A stretch of 20,188 nt of DNA, taken from the NCBI GenBank assembly GCA_012520135.1, contig JAAYOX010000141.1:1-20188 (forward strand). The letters are read 5' to 3'. The stretch comes from Clostridia bacterium. GTDB lineage: Bacteria; Bacillota; DULZ01. The notes under the pieces are model-generated. The model worked only from the letters and a program-made list of their open reading frames with translations, was not told where the DNA came from and did not search any database. A program made the position numbers and the translations under genes. The number at the start of each line of letters is the position of its first letter. Within the stretch, counting starts at the first letter, position 1. This document shows, piece by piece, positions 5,795 to 13,621 of the stretch.

Positions 5795-7201
5795 TTATAA
5801 AATGTATCTGCTTAAATCTTCATCTTCGGCAATGGATTGAAGCTGTTTTCTCACATAATCCGCATCTATGTTTATAGACGCAGGCCCTATGTCAGAGGCC
5901 TCAAAAAACAGGTCTTGTAGCAGTTTTTCCAAAATAGTATGCAAACGTCTGGCCCCTATATTTTCACTCCGGGCGTTTATATCATAAGCAATTTTCGCGA
6001 TTTCCGCAATGGCATCTGCCGAAAATTCTACTTTTATGTTTTCTGTTGCCAACAATGCCACATATTGCTTAATTAAAGAGTTCTGCGGTTCAGTTAAAAT
6101 CTGCTTAAAATCTTCTACCGTTAAACTCTGGAGTTCCACCCTAATCGGGAAACGGCCCTGCAGTTCCGGAATAAGATCCGAAGGCTTAGCTACATGGAAA
6201 GCACCGGCGGCAATAAACAAAATGTGATCAGTTTTCACCGGCCCATATTTAGTTACTACAGTAGCTCCCTCTACAATAGGAAGAATATCTCTCTGAACCC
6301 CGCCTCTGGAAACATCCGGGCCATAAGCTCCTTCTTTTTCGGCAATTTTATCAATTTCATCCAGAAAGATAATACCGTTCTGTTCAACTCGCCGAATAGC
6401 GTTGCTGCTTACTTCATCCATATCAATCAATTTGTCAGCTTCTTCTTGTATTAAATACTTTCGAGCATCAGCCACTTTGAGTCTTCTTTTCTTTTTCTTT
6501 TTGGGCAACATCCCTCCCAGCATATCCTGTAAATTGATCCCCATTTCATCCATGCCGGATCCGGTAAACACCTCAAGCATCGAAGGAGCATTGTCCTCTA
6601 ATTCCACTTCCACTAATTCATCTTCTAACTCCAATCTTTTAAGCTTTTGCCGGTAAATAGCCCTTTTTTCCTCCACCTGCCTTACTTGAGTTTGATATTG
6701 TTCCTGGTATTCTTCTTTATTACTATTATTGACAGGTGATCCAAAAATAAACTCCAGAGGATTTCGATTAGACTTATTATTTTGAGGATAGGGCACTATT
6801 AAGTCTAATAGCCTTTCATTGGCCGCTTCTTCGGCCTTTTCTTCAACTTCCCGGACTTTTTCATTTTTCTCCATCCGGATAGCTACTTCTACCAGATCCC
6901 TTACCATGGATTCCACATCCCGGCCTACATAGCCTACTTCTGTGAACTTTGTAACTTCCACCTTTAAAAAAGGGGCTTTCACCAAACGAGCCAAACGCCT
7001 GGCGATTTCGGTTTTCCCCACTCCGGTTGGACCAATTAAAATGATGTTTTTCGGGGTTACTTCCTCTTGTAAGGCAGGAGTTAATAAACTCCTCCGATAG
7101 CGGTTTCTAAGAGCTACAGCCACAGTCTTTTTGGCTTCTTGCTGGCCGACAATATATTTGTCTAGTTCCTCCACAATTTGTCTGGGAGTCAGACTATCCA
7201 T
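5795..7201 (-). CDS. hslU: ATP-dependent protease ATPase subunit HslU (ClpY)
   Basis: AAA+ hexamer that unfolds substrates and feeds them to the HslV peptidase. The 468-residue product shows IVGQQEAKK near the N-terminus, Walker A GPTGVGKT (57-64), the inserted I domain (about 110-250, with a basic KKKKKRR run at 234-240), Walker B IIFLDEID (277-284), the sensor region GRFPIRVEL, and the canonical C-terminal LSRYIL that docks into HslV. I use ATG 7201, six bases after GGGGG, with MDSLTPRQIVEELDKYIVGQ matching family N-termini. The frame is open to a TTG at 7228 but that adds nine unrelated residues. Starts 27 bases after hslV and is surely cotranscribed with it. Confidence 0.97.
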   Translation of the reverse strand: MDSLTPRQIVEELDKYIVGQQEAKKTVAVALRNRYRRSLLTPALQEEVTPKNIILIGPTGVGKTEIARRLARLVKAPFLKVEVTKFTEVGYVGRDVESMVRDLVEVAIRMEKNEKVREVEEKAEEAANERLLDLIVPYPQNNKSNRNPLEFIFGSPVNNSNKEEYQEQYQTQVRQVEEKRAIYRQKLKRLELEDELVEVELEDNAPSMLEVFTGSGMDEMGINLQDMLGGMLPKKKKKRRLKVADARKYLIQEEADKLIDMDEVSSNAIRRVEQNGIIFLDEIDKIAEKEGAYGPDVSRGGVQRDILPIVEGATVVTKYGPVKTDHILFIAAGAFHVAKPSDLIPELQGRFPIRVELQSLTVEDFKQILTEPQNSLIKQYVALLATENIKVEFSADAIAEIAKIAYDINARSENIGARRLHTILEKLLQDLFFEASDIGPASINIDADYVRKQLQSIAEDEDLSRYIL

Positions 7202-7228
7202 TATTTTCCCCCTTTTTCCTAAAATCAA

Positions 7229-7756
7229 TTACAATTTTTCCACCGTAATTTGATCGTTCGTATAAACACAAATAGAAGCAGCAGTCAGCAGTGCTTCTTT
7301 GGCAATTTCTTCGGCAGTTAAGTTGCTATGCTTAAACAGTGCTTTGCCGGCAGCCAAAGCGAAGCCGCCTCCTGAACCTATGGCCGCTATTGGCTCATCA
7401 GGCTCAATGATTTCCCCATTGCCGGAAATAATCAATAGGGAATCTTCATCGGCTACCAGTAGCAGCGCCTCCAAGCGCCTTAACACCCGGTCGGAACGCC
7501 AATCTTTAGCTAATTCAATGGCTGCCCTGGCCAAATTACCCCTATACGTTTCCAGTTTACCTTCAAATTTTTCAAATAAAGTAAAGGCGTCGGCTACCGA
7601 ACCGGCAAAACCGGCCAAAACCTTCCCATGATAAAGCCTGCGCACTTTGCGGGCACCATGCTTCATGATCATATTGTTGCCCATCGTCACTTGACCGTCA
7701 CCGGCCAGCGCTACTTGACCGTCTTTGCGAACTCCGATAATGGTAGTTGCATGCAT
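7229..7756 (-). CDS. hslV: ATP-dependent protease subunit HslV (ClpQ/CodW)
   Basis: Peptidase ring of the HslVU protease, an N-terminal nucleophile hydrolase related to proteasome beta subunits. The 175-residue protein begins MHATTIIGVRKDG, followed by ALAGDGQVTMGN, HGARKVRRLYHGKVLAGFAGSVADAFTLFEKFE and the C-terminal GSGGGFALAAGKAL. The first Thr of the ATT triplet (residue 4) should become the N-terminal nucleophile after removal of MHA, as in most HslV proteins and unlike the reported N-terminal Ser of B. subtilis CodW. ATG 7756 with GGGGGAG five bases upstream. Lies between xerC (12-base gap) and hslU. Confidence 0.97.
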   Translation of the reverse strand: MHATTIIGVRKDGQVALAGDGQVTMGNNMIMKHGARKVRRLYHGKVLAGFAGSVADAFTLFEKFEGKLETYRGNLARAAIELAKDWRSDRVLRRLEALLLVADEDSLLIISGNGEIIEPDEPIAAIGSGGGFALAAGKALFKHSNLTAEEIAKEALLTAASICVYTNDQITVEKL

Positions 7757-7768
7757 TTTTTCTCCCCC

Positions 7769-8668
7769 TTAAGCTCTGGGATGAGACTTTAGATAGACAT
7801 CCTTTAGGCGAGCCCCGGTAACATGAGTATATACTTGGGTACTGGAAAGACTGGCATGGCCCAATAATTCCTGTACTGCCCGTAAATCAGCACCTCTATC
7901 CAACATGTGAGTGGCAAAAGAATGCCGCAACCAATGAGGTGATATTTTGAGGGTCATAGCAGCCTCATTGACACATTTGTCAATGATACCCCTGACACCT
8001 CTGTCTGACAACCGCTTCCCCCGGTTGTTCAAAAACAGGGCCTTTGTATGAGGATCTCTCATTAAATTGTTTCTGCCGGTGTCTATGTATCGTTTAAGCC
8101 ATCTAATACTGATCGTACCCAGGGGCGCTATTCGTTCTTTATTACCTTTCCCGGTTACCCGTACACTGCCGATATCTAAATTTAAATCATCAATATCTAG
8201 ACTAACCAGTTCCGATACACGTAAACCTGAAGCATATAATGTTTCAATTAAAGCTCTGTTTCGAAGCCCCAAATCAGTATCAACCGGTATGGCTTCAAGC
8301 AATTGCTCTATATCCGGATAATGCAAAAACCTGGGCAACTGCTTTGTCTTTTTAGGAGTGGAAATCAGGTCCAATGGGCTGCGGTTAATAACTTCCTGCC
8401 TTAAGAGATAATTGTAAAAACTCCGGATAGCTGCCAGTTTTCTGGCAATTGTCCCCCTGGACAGTCCCTTGAGCCGCAAATGCCCTAAGTAGTTTCGCAC
8501 CTGCCAATTGTGCGGTTCCATCAAGGAATTGTCCTGGGCTGAAGAAAATGAATATTGGAGAAACTCATGAAGATCATGCAAGTAACCTTTTACCGTGTGA
8601 GGAGAATAGTTCTTTTCCACCTGCAAGTACAATTCATATTTGGTTACCCAACTATCTATACCCTCCAT
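7769..8668 (-). CDS. xerC: Tyrosine recombinase XerC (CodV)
   Basis: Site-specific recombinase that, with XerD, resolves chromosome dimers at dif. The 299-residue product has the SAM-like N-terminal core-binding domain (residues 1-90) and a complete catalytic set in the C-terminal half: Arg150 (ASGLRVSEL), Lys174 (GKGNKER), His245 and Arg248 (HWLRHSFATHML), His271 (LLGHASLSSTQ) and the nucleophile Tyr280. Conserved position between trmFO and hslV identifies it as the chromosomal XerC/CodV rather than an integrase of a mobile element. ATG 8668, eight bases from GGGGG. A possible internal promoter (TTGCTA-17-TAACAT) lies in the 64-base gap after trmFO, low confidence. Confidence 0.95.
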   Translation of the reverse strand: MEGIDSWVTKYELYLQVEKNYSPHTVKGYLHDLHEFLQYSFSSAQDNSLMEPHNWQVRNYLGHLRLKGLSRGTIARKLAAIRSFYNYLLRQEVINRSPLDLISTPKKTKQLPRFLHYPDIEQLLEAIPVDTDLGLRNRALIETLYASGLRVSELVSLDIDDLNLDIGSVRVTGKGNKERIAPLGTISIRWLKRYIDTGRNNLMRDPHTKALFLNNRGKRLSDRGVRGIIDKCVNEAAMTLKISPHWLRHSFATHMLDRGADLRAVQELLGHASLSSTQVYTHVTGARLKDVYLKSHPRA

Positions 8669-8732
8669 GAGAGAAGCCCCCTAAAAATCCCTACTATGTT
8701 AATGTTGCCACAGTTATTTAGCAAGTTCAATA

Positions 8733-10043
8733 TTAAATCCCATTAATTTGCTTAAATTTTGCTAAAGAAGCCAAAGCTTTTTGGGAAATTTGCTGATTTC
8801 GTTCCCTTTTATTTCTAATTCTGGTTTCTAAAGGAGGTAGCAATCCGAAATTGATACCCATGGGTTGAAAATTGGTAGGGGATGCGGTAGCCAAATAATG
8901 GTGGAGAGCACCGATGGCCGTGTCCACAGGAAAAGTTAGGAGATCCAAACCCAAAACCAAGCGGGCAGCATTAATACCAGCCACTAACCCACTGGCCGCA
9001 GATTCGACATAGCCCTCAACCCCTGTCAACTGTCCGGCTACAAAAATGCCCTGCTGTCTTTTCAACTGATTTGTCGGTTCCAACAGTTTGGGAGCATTGA
9101 TAAAACTGTTCCTGTGCATTACTCCATAACGCACGAATTCAGCTTGTTCCAGTCCGGGAATGAGACTGAACACTCTTTTTTGCTCAGGCCACTTCAAATT
9201 GGTCTGAAAACCAACCAAATTGTAAAGAGTCCCTTCTTTATTATCCTGCCGGAGTTGAACCACTGCAAATGGTTCTTTTCCCGTCTTGGGATCAACCAGG
9301 CCTTTCGGTTTCAAGGCCCCGTATAACAGTGTCTGCTTACCCCGCCGGGCCAGAACTTCTACCGGCATACACCCCTCAAAATAACTTTCTTTTTCAAATG
9401 GTTTTTTAGGATGTACTTCCCCTTCCAGCAATGCGTGATAAAAAATTTCATACTCTTCTTGGGTCATGGGACAATTAATATAATCGTCCTCTCCTTTTCC
9501 ATAGCGGGATGAACGAAATACTTTTGTCTCATCAATTGAGGATAGGGTAACAATCGGTGCTGCAGCATCAAAGAAATAATAATAATCTTCCCCGATTAAT
9601 TCGCCGAAAGCCCCGGCAAAAGCCCCTTCAGTCAAAGGGCCGGTCGCAATGATTAGCGGTCTATGTTCCGGTATGGAAGTCATCTCTTCATTAACAACGG
9701 TAATCAATGGATGGCCAGTGAGGAACTCAGTTATTGCTTGAGCAAAAGCATTCCTGTCAACGGCCAAAGCCCCGCCGGCAGGAACACGGTGTTCATGGGC
9801 AGTTTTGACAATAATGGAATCAAGCAAGCACATTTCCTCTTTCAATAAACCTGAAGCATTATCCAAGCTGATAGCTTTTAGTGAGTTGCTGCAGATGAGT
9901 TCCGCAAATAAACCGGTTTCATGGGCAGGAGTCATTTTCTGGGGTCTCATTTCCCATAGCTCCACAGCAATGCCTCGTTTCGCTGCCTGCCAGGCTGCTT
10001 CGGCCCCTGCCAAACCGGCACCGACGATTAACAATTTTTGCAT
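8733..10043 (-). CDS. trmFO: Methylenetetrahydrofolate-tRNA-(uracil-5-)-methyltransferase
   Basis: FAD- and folate-dependent enzyme that makes 5-methyluridine at position 54 of tRNA (formerly Gid). The 436-residue product begins with the dinucleotide-binding motif LLIVGAGLAGAEAAWQAAKRG (glycines 8, 10, 13), has the conserved FAELICSNSLKA with Cys51 at the catalytic position, the LLYGALKPKGLVDPKTGKEPFAVVQLRQDN region and VEGYVESAASGLVAGINAAR near the C-terminus. I use ATG 10043 (MQKLLIVGAG), seven bases from GGAGG; the open frame extends to 10094 but those codons overlap topA and do not match the family. 13 bases separate it from the topA stop, so coupling is likely. Confidence 0.97.
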   Translation of the reverse strand: MQKLLIVGAGLAGAEAAWQAAKRGIAVELWEMRPQKMTPAHETGLFAELICSNSLKAISLDNASGLLKEEMCLLDSIIVKTAHEHRVPAGGALAVDRNAFAQAITEFLTGHPLITVVNEEMTSIPEHRPLIIATGPLTEGAFAGAFGELIGEDYYYFFDAAAPIVTLSSIDETKVFRSSRYGKGEDDYINCPMTQEEYEIFYHALLEGEVHPKKPFEKESYFEGCMPVEVLARRGKQTLLYGALKPKGLVDPKTGKEPFAVVQLRQDNKEGTLYNLVGFQTNLKWPEQKRVFSLIPGLEQAEFVRYGVMHRNSFINAPKLLEPTNQLKRQQGIFVAGQLTGVEGYVESAASGLVAGINAARLVLGLDLLTFPVDTAIGALHHYLATASPTNFQPMGINFGLLPPLETRIRNKRERNQQISQKALASLAKFKQINGI

Positions 10044-10056
10044 CTCAATACCTCCA

Positions 10057-12153
10057 CTAGTGGTTGATCGGTGGGGACAAACGCTGGTAATCACAATCCT
10101 CTCTGGAGCAGACCAGTTTTTGTTCTTTACGATTTGACTTTTCCACTAGTATTTCACCACAGCTGGGACATTTTTCGGTAGTAGGCTTGTTCCATGACAC
10201 CCAGTCACACTCAGGAAATCTGCTGCAACCATAAAAGGCTCTCCCCTTTTTGGTTTTTCTTACCACAATATCTGCACCGCAAGCGGGACAAGGAACACCA
10301 ATTGTTTGTAGTAAAGGACGTGTATTACGACACTCAGGGAATCCGGGGCAGGCGATAAATTTGCCGTATCGACCCATCTTGATCACCATATTGCGACCGC
10401 ATTTTTCACATTTTTCATCCGTTTCCTCATCGGGGATGTCAACCGGACCCATTTCCTGCTCAGCATGTTCCAGCAGCTTGGCAAAAGGCTGGTAAAACTC
10501 CTGGATAACCTGTTTCCAATCCAGTTCCCCTTCTTCTATCTCATCCAGCTTCTGTTCCATATTGGCGGTAAACTCAATTTCAATTATCTCAGGGAAAAAT
10601 TCCTTTAGTAAATCTACTACAATTATACCCAGTTCGGTGGGAGCAAATTGTTTTTTCTCTCTAACTACATATCCACGATTAAGGATATTATCGATTGTAG
10701 GTGCATAAGTACTGGGTCTGCCAATACCTAATTCCTCAAGGGTCTTCACCAAAGAAGCTTCCGAATAGCGGGGAGGCGGTTGAGTAAAATGTTGCTTAGG
10801 CTCCAACCTGTTAAGCTGCAGCACTTCTCCTTCAACCAGTTCCGGCAAGAACCCGCTTTCTTCACTGTCTTCCTCATGATTTTCTCCATAGACTCTTAAA
10901 AAGCCCGGAAACTTGATAATGGAGCCTGTGGCCCGAAACTGGTAATCATTGGCAGTAATATCCACTGTGGTAACATCGATGACTGCCGAACTCATTTGGC
11001 TGGCCACAAACCGTTCCCAAATTAACCGGTAAAGACGAAGCTGGTCCCTTGACAAATACTCTTTGACACTGTCAGGGGTTCTCAATACCGAAGTAGGTCG
11101 GATAGCCTCATGGGCGTCCTGTTTTTTTCCGCTCGTAGTATATTGATTGGGTTTTTCCGGAACATAGTCAGGACCAATCTCATCATTAATATATTTTCGA
11201 GCTTCGTCTTGAGCTATATTGGCGACTCTGGTAGAATCCGTCCGAATATAAGTGATCAGTCCATGAGTGCCGCCTTTTTTTCCCAGCTCAATACCTTCGT
11301 ACAGTTGCTGCGCCAAGCGCATCGTCTTTTTGGCCACAAAACCTAATTTGCGATAGGCTTCTTGCTGCAAGCTGCTGGTAGTAAAGGGAGGATAGGGCTT
11401 GCGCTTTCTTTCTTTCTTTTTTACGGAAGTAACCAAGTAAGAAGCGTCTTTCAGGTTTTCCATCACCCGGTCCATTTCAGCTTGACTGGCAATGTGAATT
11501 GCTTCCCCCTTTTGGTCCTTAAACAACTTGGCCAAGAGATGTTCTTTGTTCTCCTTGACCAGTTTGGCTGTCAAGCTCCAGTATTCTTCCGGTTTGAAGT
11601 TTTCAATTTCATTTTCCCGTTCTACAATCAGCCTGACTGCCACCGATTGCACCCTACCGGCACTAAGACCTTTGCGAACCTTAGCCCATAGAAGGGGACT
11701 CAACTTATATCCTACCAGCCGGTCTAAAACTCGCCGGGCTTGTTGAGCACTCACTCGATGTTCATCGATTTGCCTTGGTTTTTTCACTGCTTCCTGAATA
11801 GCCTTTTTGGTAATCTCGTTGAATTCAATCCGGCATTTTTCCTGATCGTCAATGCCTAAAATCTGTTGTAAATGCCAAGCAATTGCCTCTCCCTCCCGAT
11901 CCGGGTCGGGAGCCAATAGAATCCGGTCACTTTTTTTGGCAAGGGAACGTAATTCCTTTAGTATTTCACCTTTGCCTCTAATGGTAATATATTTAGGTTC
12001 AAAGTTATTATCAACATCTACACCTAATTGACTTTTAGGCAAGTCCCGGATATGACCCATAGAGGACTTAACTATATACTTTTTCGGACCTAAAAAATTG
12101 GCTATTGTCTTTGCTTTTGCCGGCGACTCAACAATGACTAATACTTTGGACAA
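10057..12153 (-). CDS. topA: DNA topoisomerase I (type IA), TTG start
   Basis: Relaxes negative supercoils through a 5'-phosphotyrosine intermediate. The 698-residue product shows the TOPRIM domain (Glu9 in VIVESPAKAKTI, DPDREGEA with Asp83 and Asp85), the YKLSPLLWAKVRKGLSAGRVQSVAVR segment, and the active site LITYIRTDSTRV with Tyr302. Three C-terminal four-cysteine zinc fingers follow (CEKCG...CPGFPEC, CPACG...CSRFPEC, CPSCG...CSREDC). The first codon is TTG at 12153 (MSKVLVIVESPAKAK), supported by GAGGTG seven bases upstream and the exact family N-terminus. First gene of a six-gene unit running to codY, behind a promoter at 12175-12203. Confidence 0.97.
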   Translation of the reverse strand: MSKVLVIVESPAKAKTIANFLGPKKYIVKSSMGHIRDLPKSQLGVDVDNNFEPKYITIRGKGEILKELRSLAKKSDRILLAPDPDREGEAIAWHLQQILGIDDQEKCRIEFNEITKKAIQEAVKKPRQIDEHRVSAQQARRVLDRLVGYKLSPLLWAKVRKGLSAGRVQSVAVRLIVERENEIENFKPEEYWSLTAKLVKENKEHLLAKLFKDQKGEAIHIASQAEMDRVMENLKDASYLVTSVKKKERKRKPYPPFTTSSLQQEAYRKLGFVAKKTMRLAQQLYEGIELGKKGGTHGLITYIRTDSTRVANIAQDEARKYINDEIGPDYVPEKPNQYTTSGKKQDAHEAIRPTSVLRTPDSVKEYLSRDQLRLYRLIWERFVASQMSSAVIDVTTVDITANDYQFRATGSIIKFPGFLRVYGENHEEDSEESGFLPELVEGEVLQLNRLEPKQHFTQPPPRYSEASLVKTLEELGIGRPSTYAPTIDNILNRGYVVREKKQFAPTELGIIVVDLLKEFFPEIIEIEFTANMEQKLDEIEEGELDWKQVIQEFYQPFAKLLEHAEQEMGPVDIPDEETDEKCEKCGRNMVIKMGRYGKFIACPGFPECRNTRPLLQTIGVPCPACGADIVVRKTKKGRAFYGCSRFPECDWVSWNKPTTEKCPSCGEILVEKSNRKEQKLVCSREDCDYQRLSPPINH

Positions 12154-12174
12154 TAGAATTCACCTCAAGTAACA

Positions 12175-12203
12175 ATGGTACTAACCTCTATTATTATAGT
12201 CAA
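12175..12203 (-). promoter_or_regulatory. Candidate promoter of the topA-codY unit
   Basis: Minus strand TTGACT (12198-12203), 17-base spacer, TACCAT (12175-12180). A TATAAT also occurs at 12193-12198 but has no -35 at the right distance. The predicted transcript start near 12168 gives a leader of about 15 bases, just enough for the ribosome site. Confidence 0.6.
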
Positions 12204-12206
12204 GTT

Positions 12207-12235
12207 AAAAACCTTTAGACTCCTCTTACTAAAGG
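12207..12235 (-). terminator. Intrinsic terminator of dprA
   Basis: Minus strand stem CCTTTAG / CTAAAGG (7 bp) around a 10-base loop, followed by TTTTT. The dprA TAG stop is part of the ascending arm. Immediately followed by the topA promoter. Confidence 0.8.
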
Positions 12236-13320
12236 CTTTTTCTAATGAACTGTCTGCCGGGAAGTTGTTCTATCAGTCCATGAAGCTCCAACAGAGATAA
12301 TACCGTCTGAATTTTGCCGGGGGCCCAACGGGTGATGTGTGCCAATTCCTCTACCCGGAGAGGTGTCAAGCTTAACACATCGTAAATTGCCTGTTCATCG
12401 TCCGTTAAATTAAACATGGTCCCTTGAATTTCCGTTTCAGCAGCGTCCTCAACAACGCGATATTCTTCTAAAATATCTCCCACCTGATCCACCAGTTTGG
12501 CTCCTTGTTTGATCAGGTGATGAGTTCCTTTGCTGTTGGGGCTTGAAATAGGTCCGGGAACGGCAAAGACATCCCTTCCCGCCTCTAAAGCAAAATCAGC
12601 AGTAATCAGAGCCCCTGATTTGATTGCTGCTTCCACTACTATGACTCCAAGAGACAGGCCGGCGATAATGCGGTTACGAGCAGGAAAATTACCGGCTATA
12701 GGGGCAGTCCCGGGAATATACTCAGTAAGAAGAACCCCGTTTGCTTTAATCTGTTCAGCAAGCTTATAGTTTTCTCTGGGATAGATTACATCCAGTCCTG
12801 AACCCAGCACCCCAATCGTCCGCCCGTCAACCTCAAGACACCCCCGGTGAGCATGGCTGTCAATTCCCCTGGCCATTCCGCTGACAATGACAAAACCGGC
12901 TTGGGCTAATTCCCTGCCCAGCTTTTCTGCCACCTTTTGACCATAAACGGTTGCTTTTCTTGAGCCGACTATACCTAATGCCTGAGCGTCTACTTTACTC
13001 CATTCCCCTTGATAAAATAACACAAGGGGTGGATCATAGATCTGCCGGAGATTAATTGGATAATGTTCATCTAAAACAGTTACTGTCTTAATCCCTTTAT
13101 TAGCTAGACTTGCTAAAATTTCCTCTAAATTAAGACCCTTTCGATGGTAAAAAAACTTTTCTATAAAATTATCTGTTAGCTGGGGATGCTGTCTTAATTC
13201 CTTTTCGGACACATGCCACAAATGTTGGGCACTACCGAAATATTGCACCAGTAGGTTGATAGTTTTAGCACCCATACCCGGAATATGCTTTAAACCAACC
13301 AAATAATCTCTTTCCTGCAT
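12229..13320 (-). CDS. dprA: DNA processing protein DprA (Smf)
   Basis: Binds incoming single-stranded DNA and loads RecA during natural transformation. The 363-residue product has an N-terminal SAM/HhH-like part (LVGLKHIPGMGAKTINLLVQYFG), the Rossmann-like core with LGIVGSRKATVYGQ, GMARGIDSHAHRG, GVLGSGLDVIYPREN, LLTEYIPGTAP, FPARNRIIAGLS and AGRDVFAVPG, and a C-terminal winged helix of the DML1 type (about 300-360). I start at ATG 13320 (MQERDYLVGLK) because it matches family N-termini; the nearest AGGAG is about 16 bases upstream, an unusual spacing, and the frame is open to a TTG at 13380. Separated from comM by a small membrane-peptide gene with its own terminator, so dprA needs a promoter in 13321-13400; only a weak TTGGGA-17-TTACAT is seen. 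Confidence 0.94.
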   Translation of the reverse strand: MQERDYLVGLKHIPGMGAKTINLLVQYFGSAQHLWHVSEKELRQHPQLTDNFIEKFFYHRKGLNLEEILASLANKGIKTVTVLDEHYPINLRQIYDPPLVLFYQGEWSKVDAQALGIVGSRKATVYGQKVAEKLGRELAQAGFVIVSGMARGIDSHAHRGCLEVDGRTIGVLGSGLDVIYPRENYKLAEQIKANGVLLTEYIPGTAPIAGNFPARNRIIAGLSLGVIVVEAAIKSGALITADFALEAGRDVFAVPGPISSPNSKGTHHLIKQGAKLVDQVGDILEEYRVVEDAAETEIQGTMFNLTDDEQAIYDVLSLTPLRVEELAHITRWAPGKIQTVLSLLELHGLIEQLPGRQFIRKSL

Positions 13321-13400
13321 GATGGAACTACTAATACTCCTTTCCAGGATGATGTAAGATGTAGTTTGCCTCCCTCCCAAAAACTCATGCCTAAATAAAT

Positions 13401-13422
13401 AAAAAAGGGGAAATTCCCCTTA
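13401..13422 (-). terminator. Intrinsic terminator of the 38-aa peptide gene
   Basis: Minus strand AAGGGG / CCCCTT stem with a 5-base loop, followed by TTTTTT. The TAA stop of the peptide gene forms the start of the stem. It separates the peptide gene from dprA. Confidence 0.88.
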
Positions 13423-13536
13423 ATGATGTGAACAGATTTCCTGAGCTTGTTTATCCTCTTTAGTCAAACCGTTTAAGATCAATATCAGCACAAAAAGCTG
13501 CAAAAACATTCCTAAAAATGCATACAAATAAAACAT
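13420..13536 (-). CDS. Small single-span membrane peptide, 38 aa, unknown function
   Basis: I do not recognise this gene. The ORF reads MFYLYAFLGMFLQLFVLILI, then LNGLTKEDKQAQEICSHH. That is one hydrophobic helix (residues 2-22) with essentially no leader, then a charged 16-residue tail ending in Cys-Ser-His-His. The short hydrophobic-then-charged layout fits an N-out or leaderless single-pass membrane peptide. Support for expression is unusually complete for such a short ORF: an extended -10 promoter (TGCTATAAT, 13579-13587), a GGAAGGAG ribosome site seven bases before ATG 13536, and an intrinsic terminator on its stop codon. It lies between comM and dprA, both transformation/recombination genes, but its separate transcription unit means shared function is not implied. 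It could instead be a chance ORF within a small RNA. Confidence 0.7.
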   Translation of the reverse strand: MFYLYAFLGMFLQLFVLILILNGLTKEDKQAQEICSHH

Positions 13537-13578
13537 TCTGTCACTCCTTCCAAACTATTGATAGACCGTATATACCAT

Positions 13579-13587
13579 ATTATAGCA
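13579..13587 (-). promoter_or_regulatory. Extended -10 promoter of the peptide gene
   Basis: Minus strand TGCTATAAT: perfect -10 with the TGn extension. No good -35 is seen at 16-18 bases, which extended -10 promoters tolerate. A small inverted repeat AGAGA/TCTCT lies immediately upstream and could be an operator. Confidence 0.65.
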
Positions 13588-13621
13588 GAGAACCGTCTCT
13601 TATACCAGTAAAATCCGCTGT

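Noticed and set aside
7769..8668. Phage or element integrase
   Set aside because: Although a tyrosine recombinase, its position between trmFO and hslV and its length identify chromosomal XerC.
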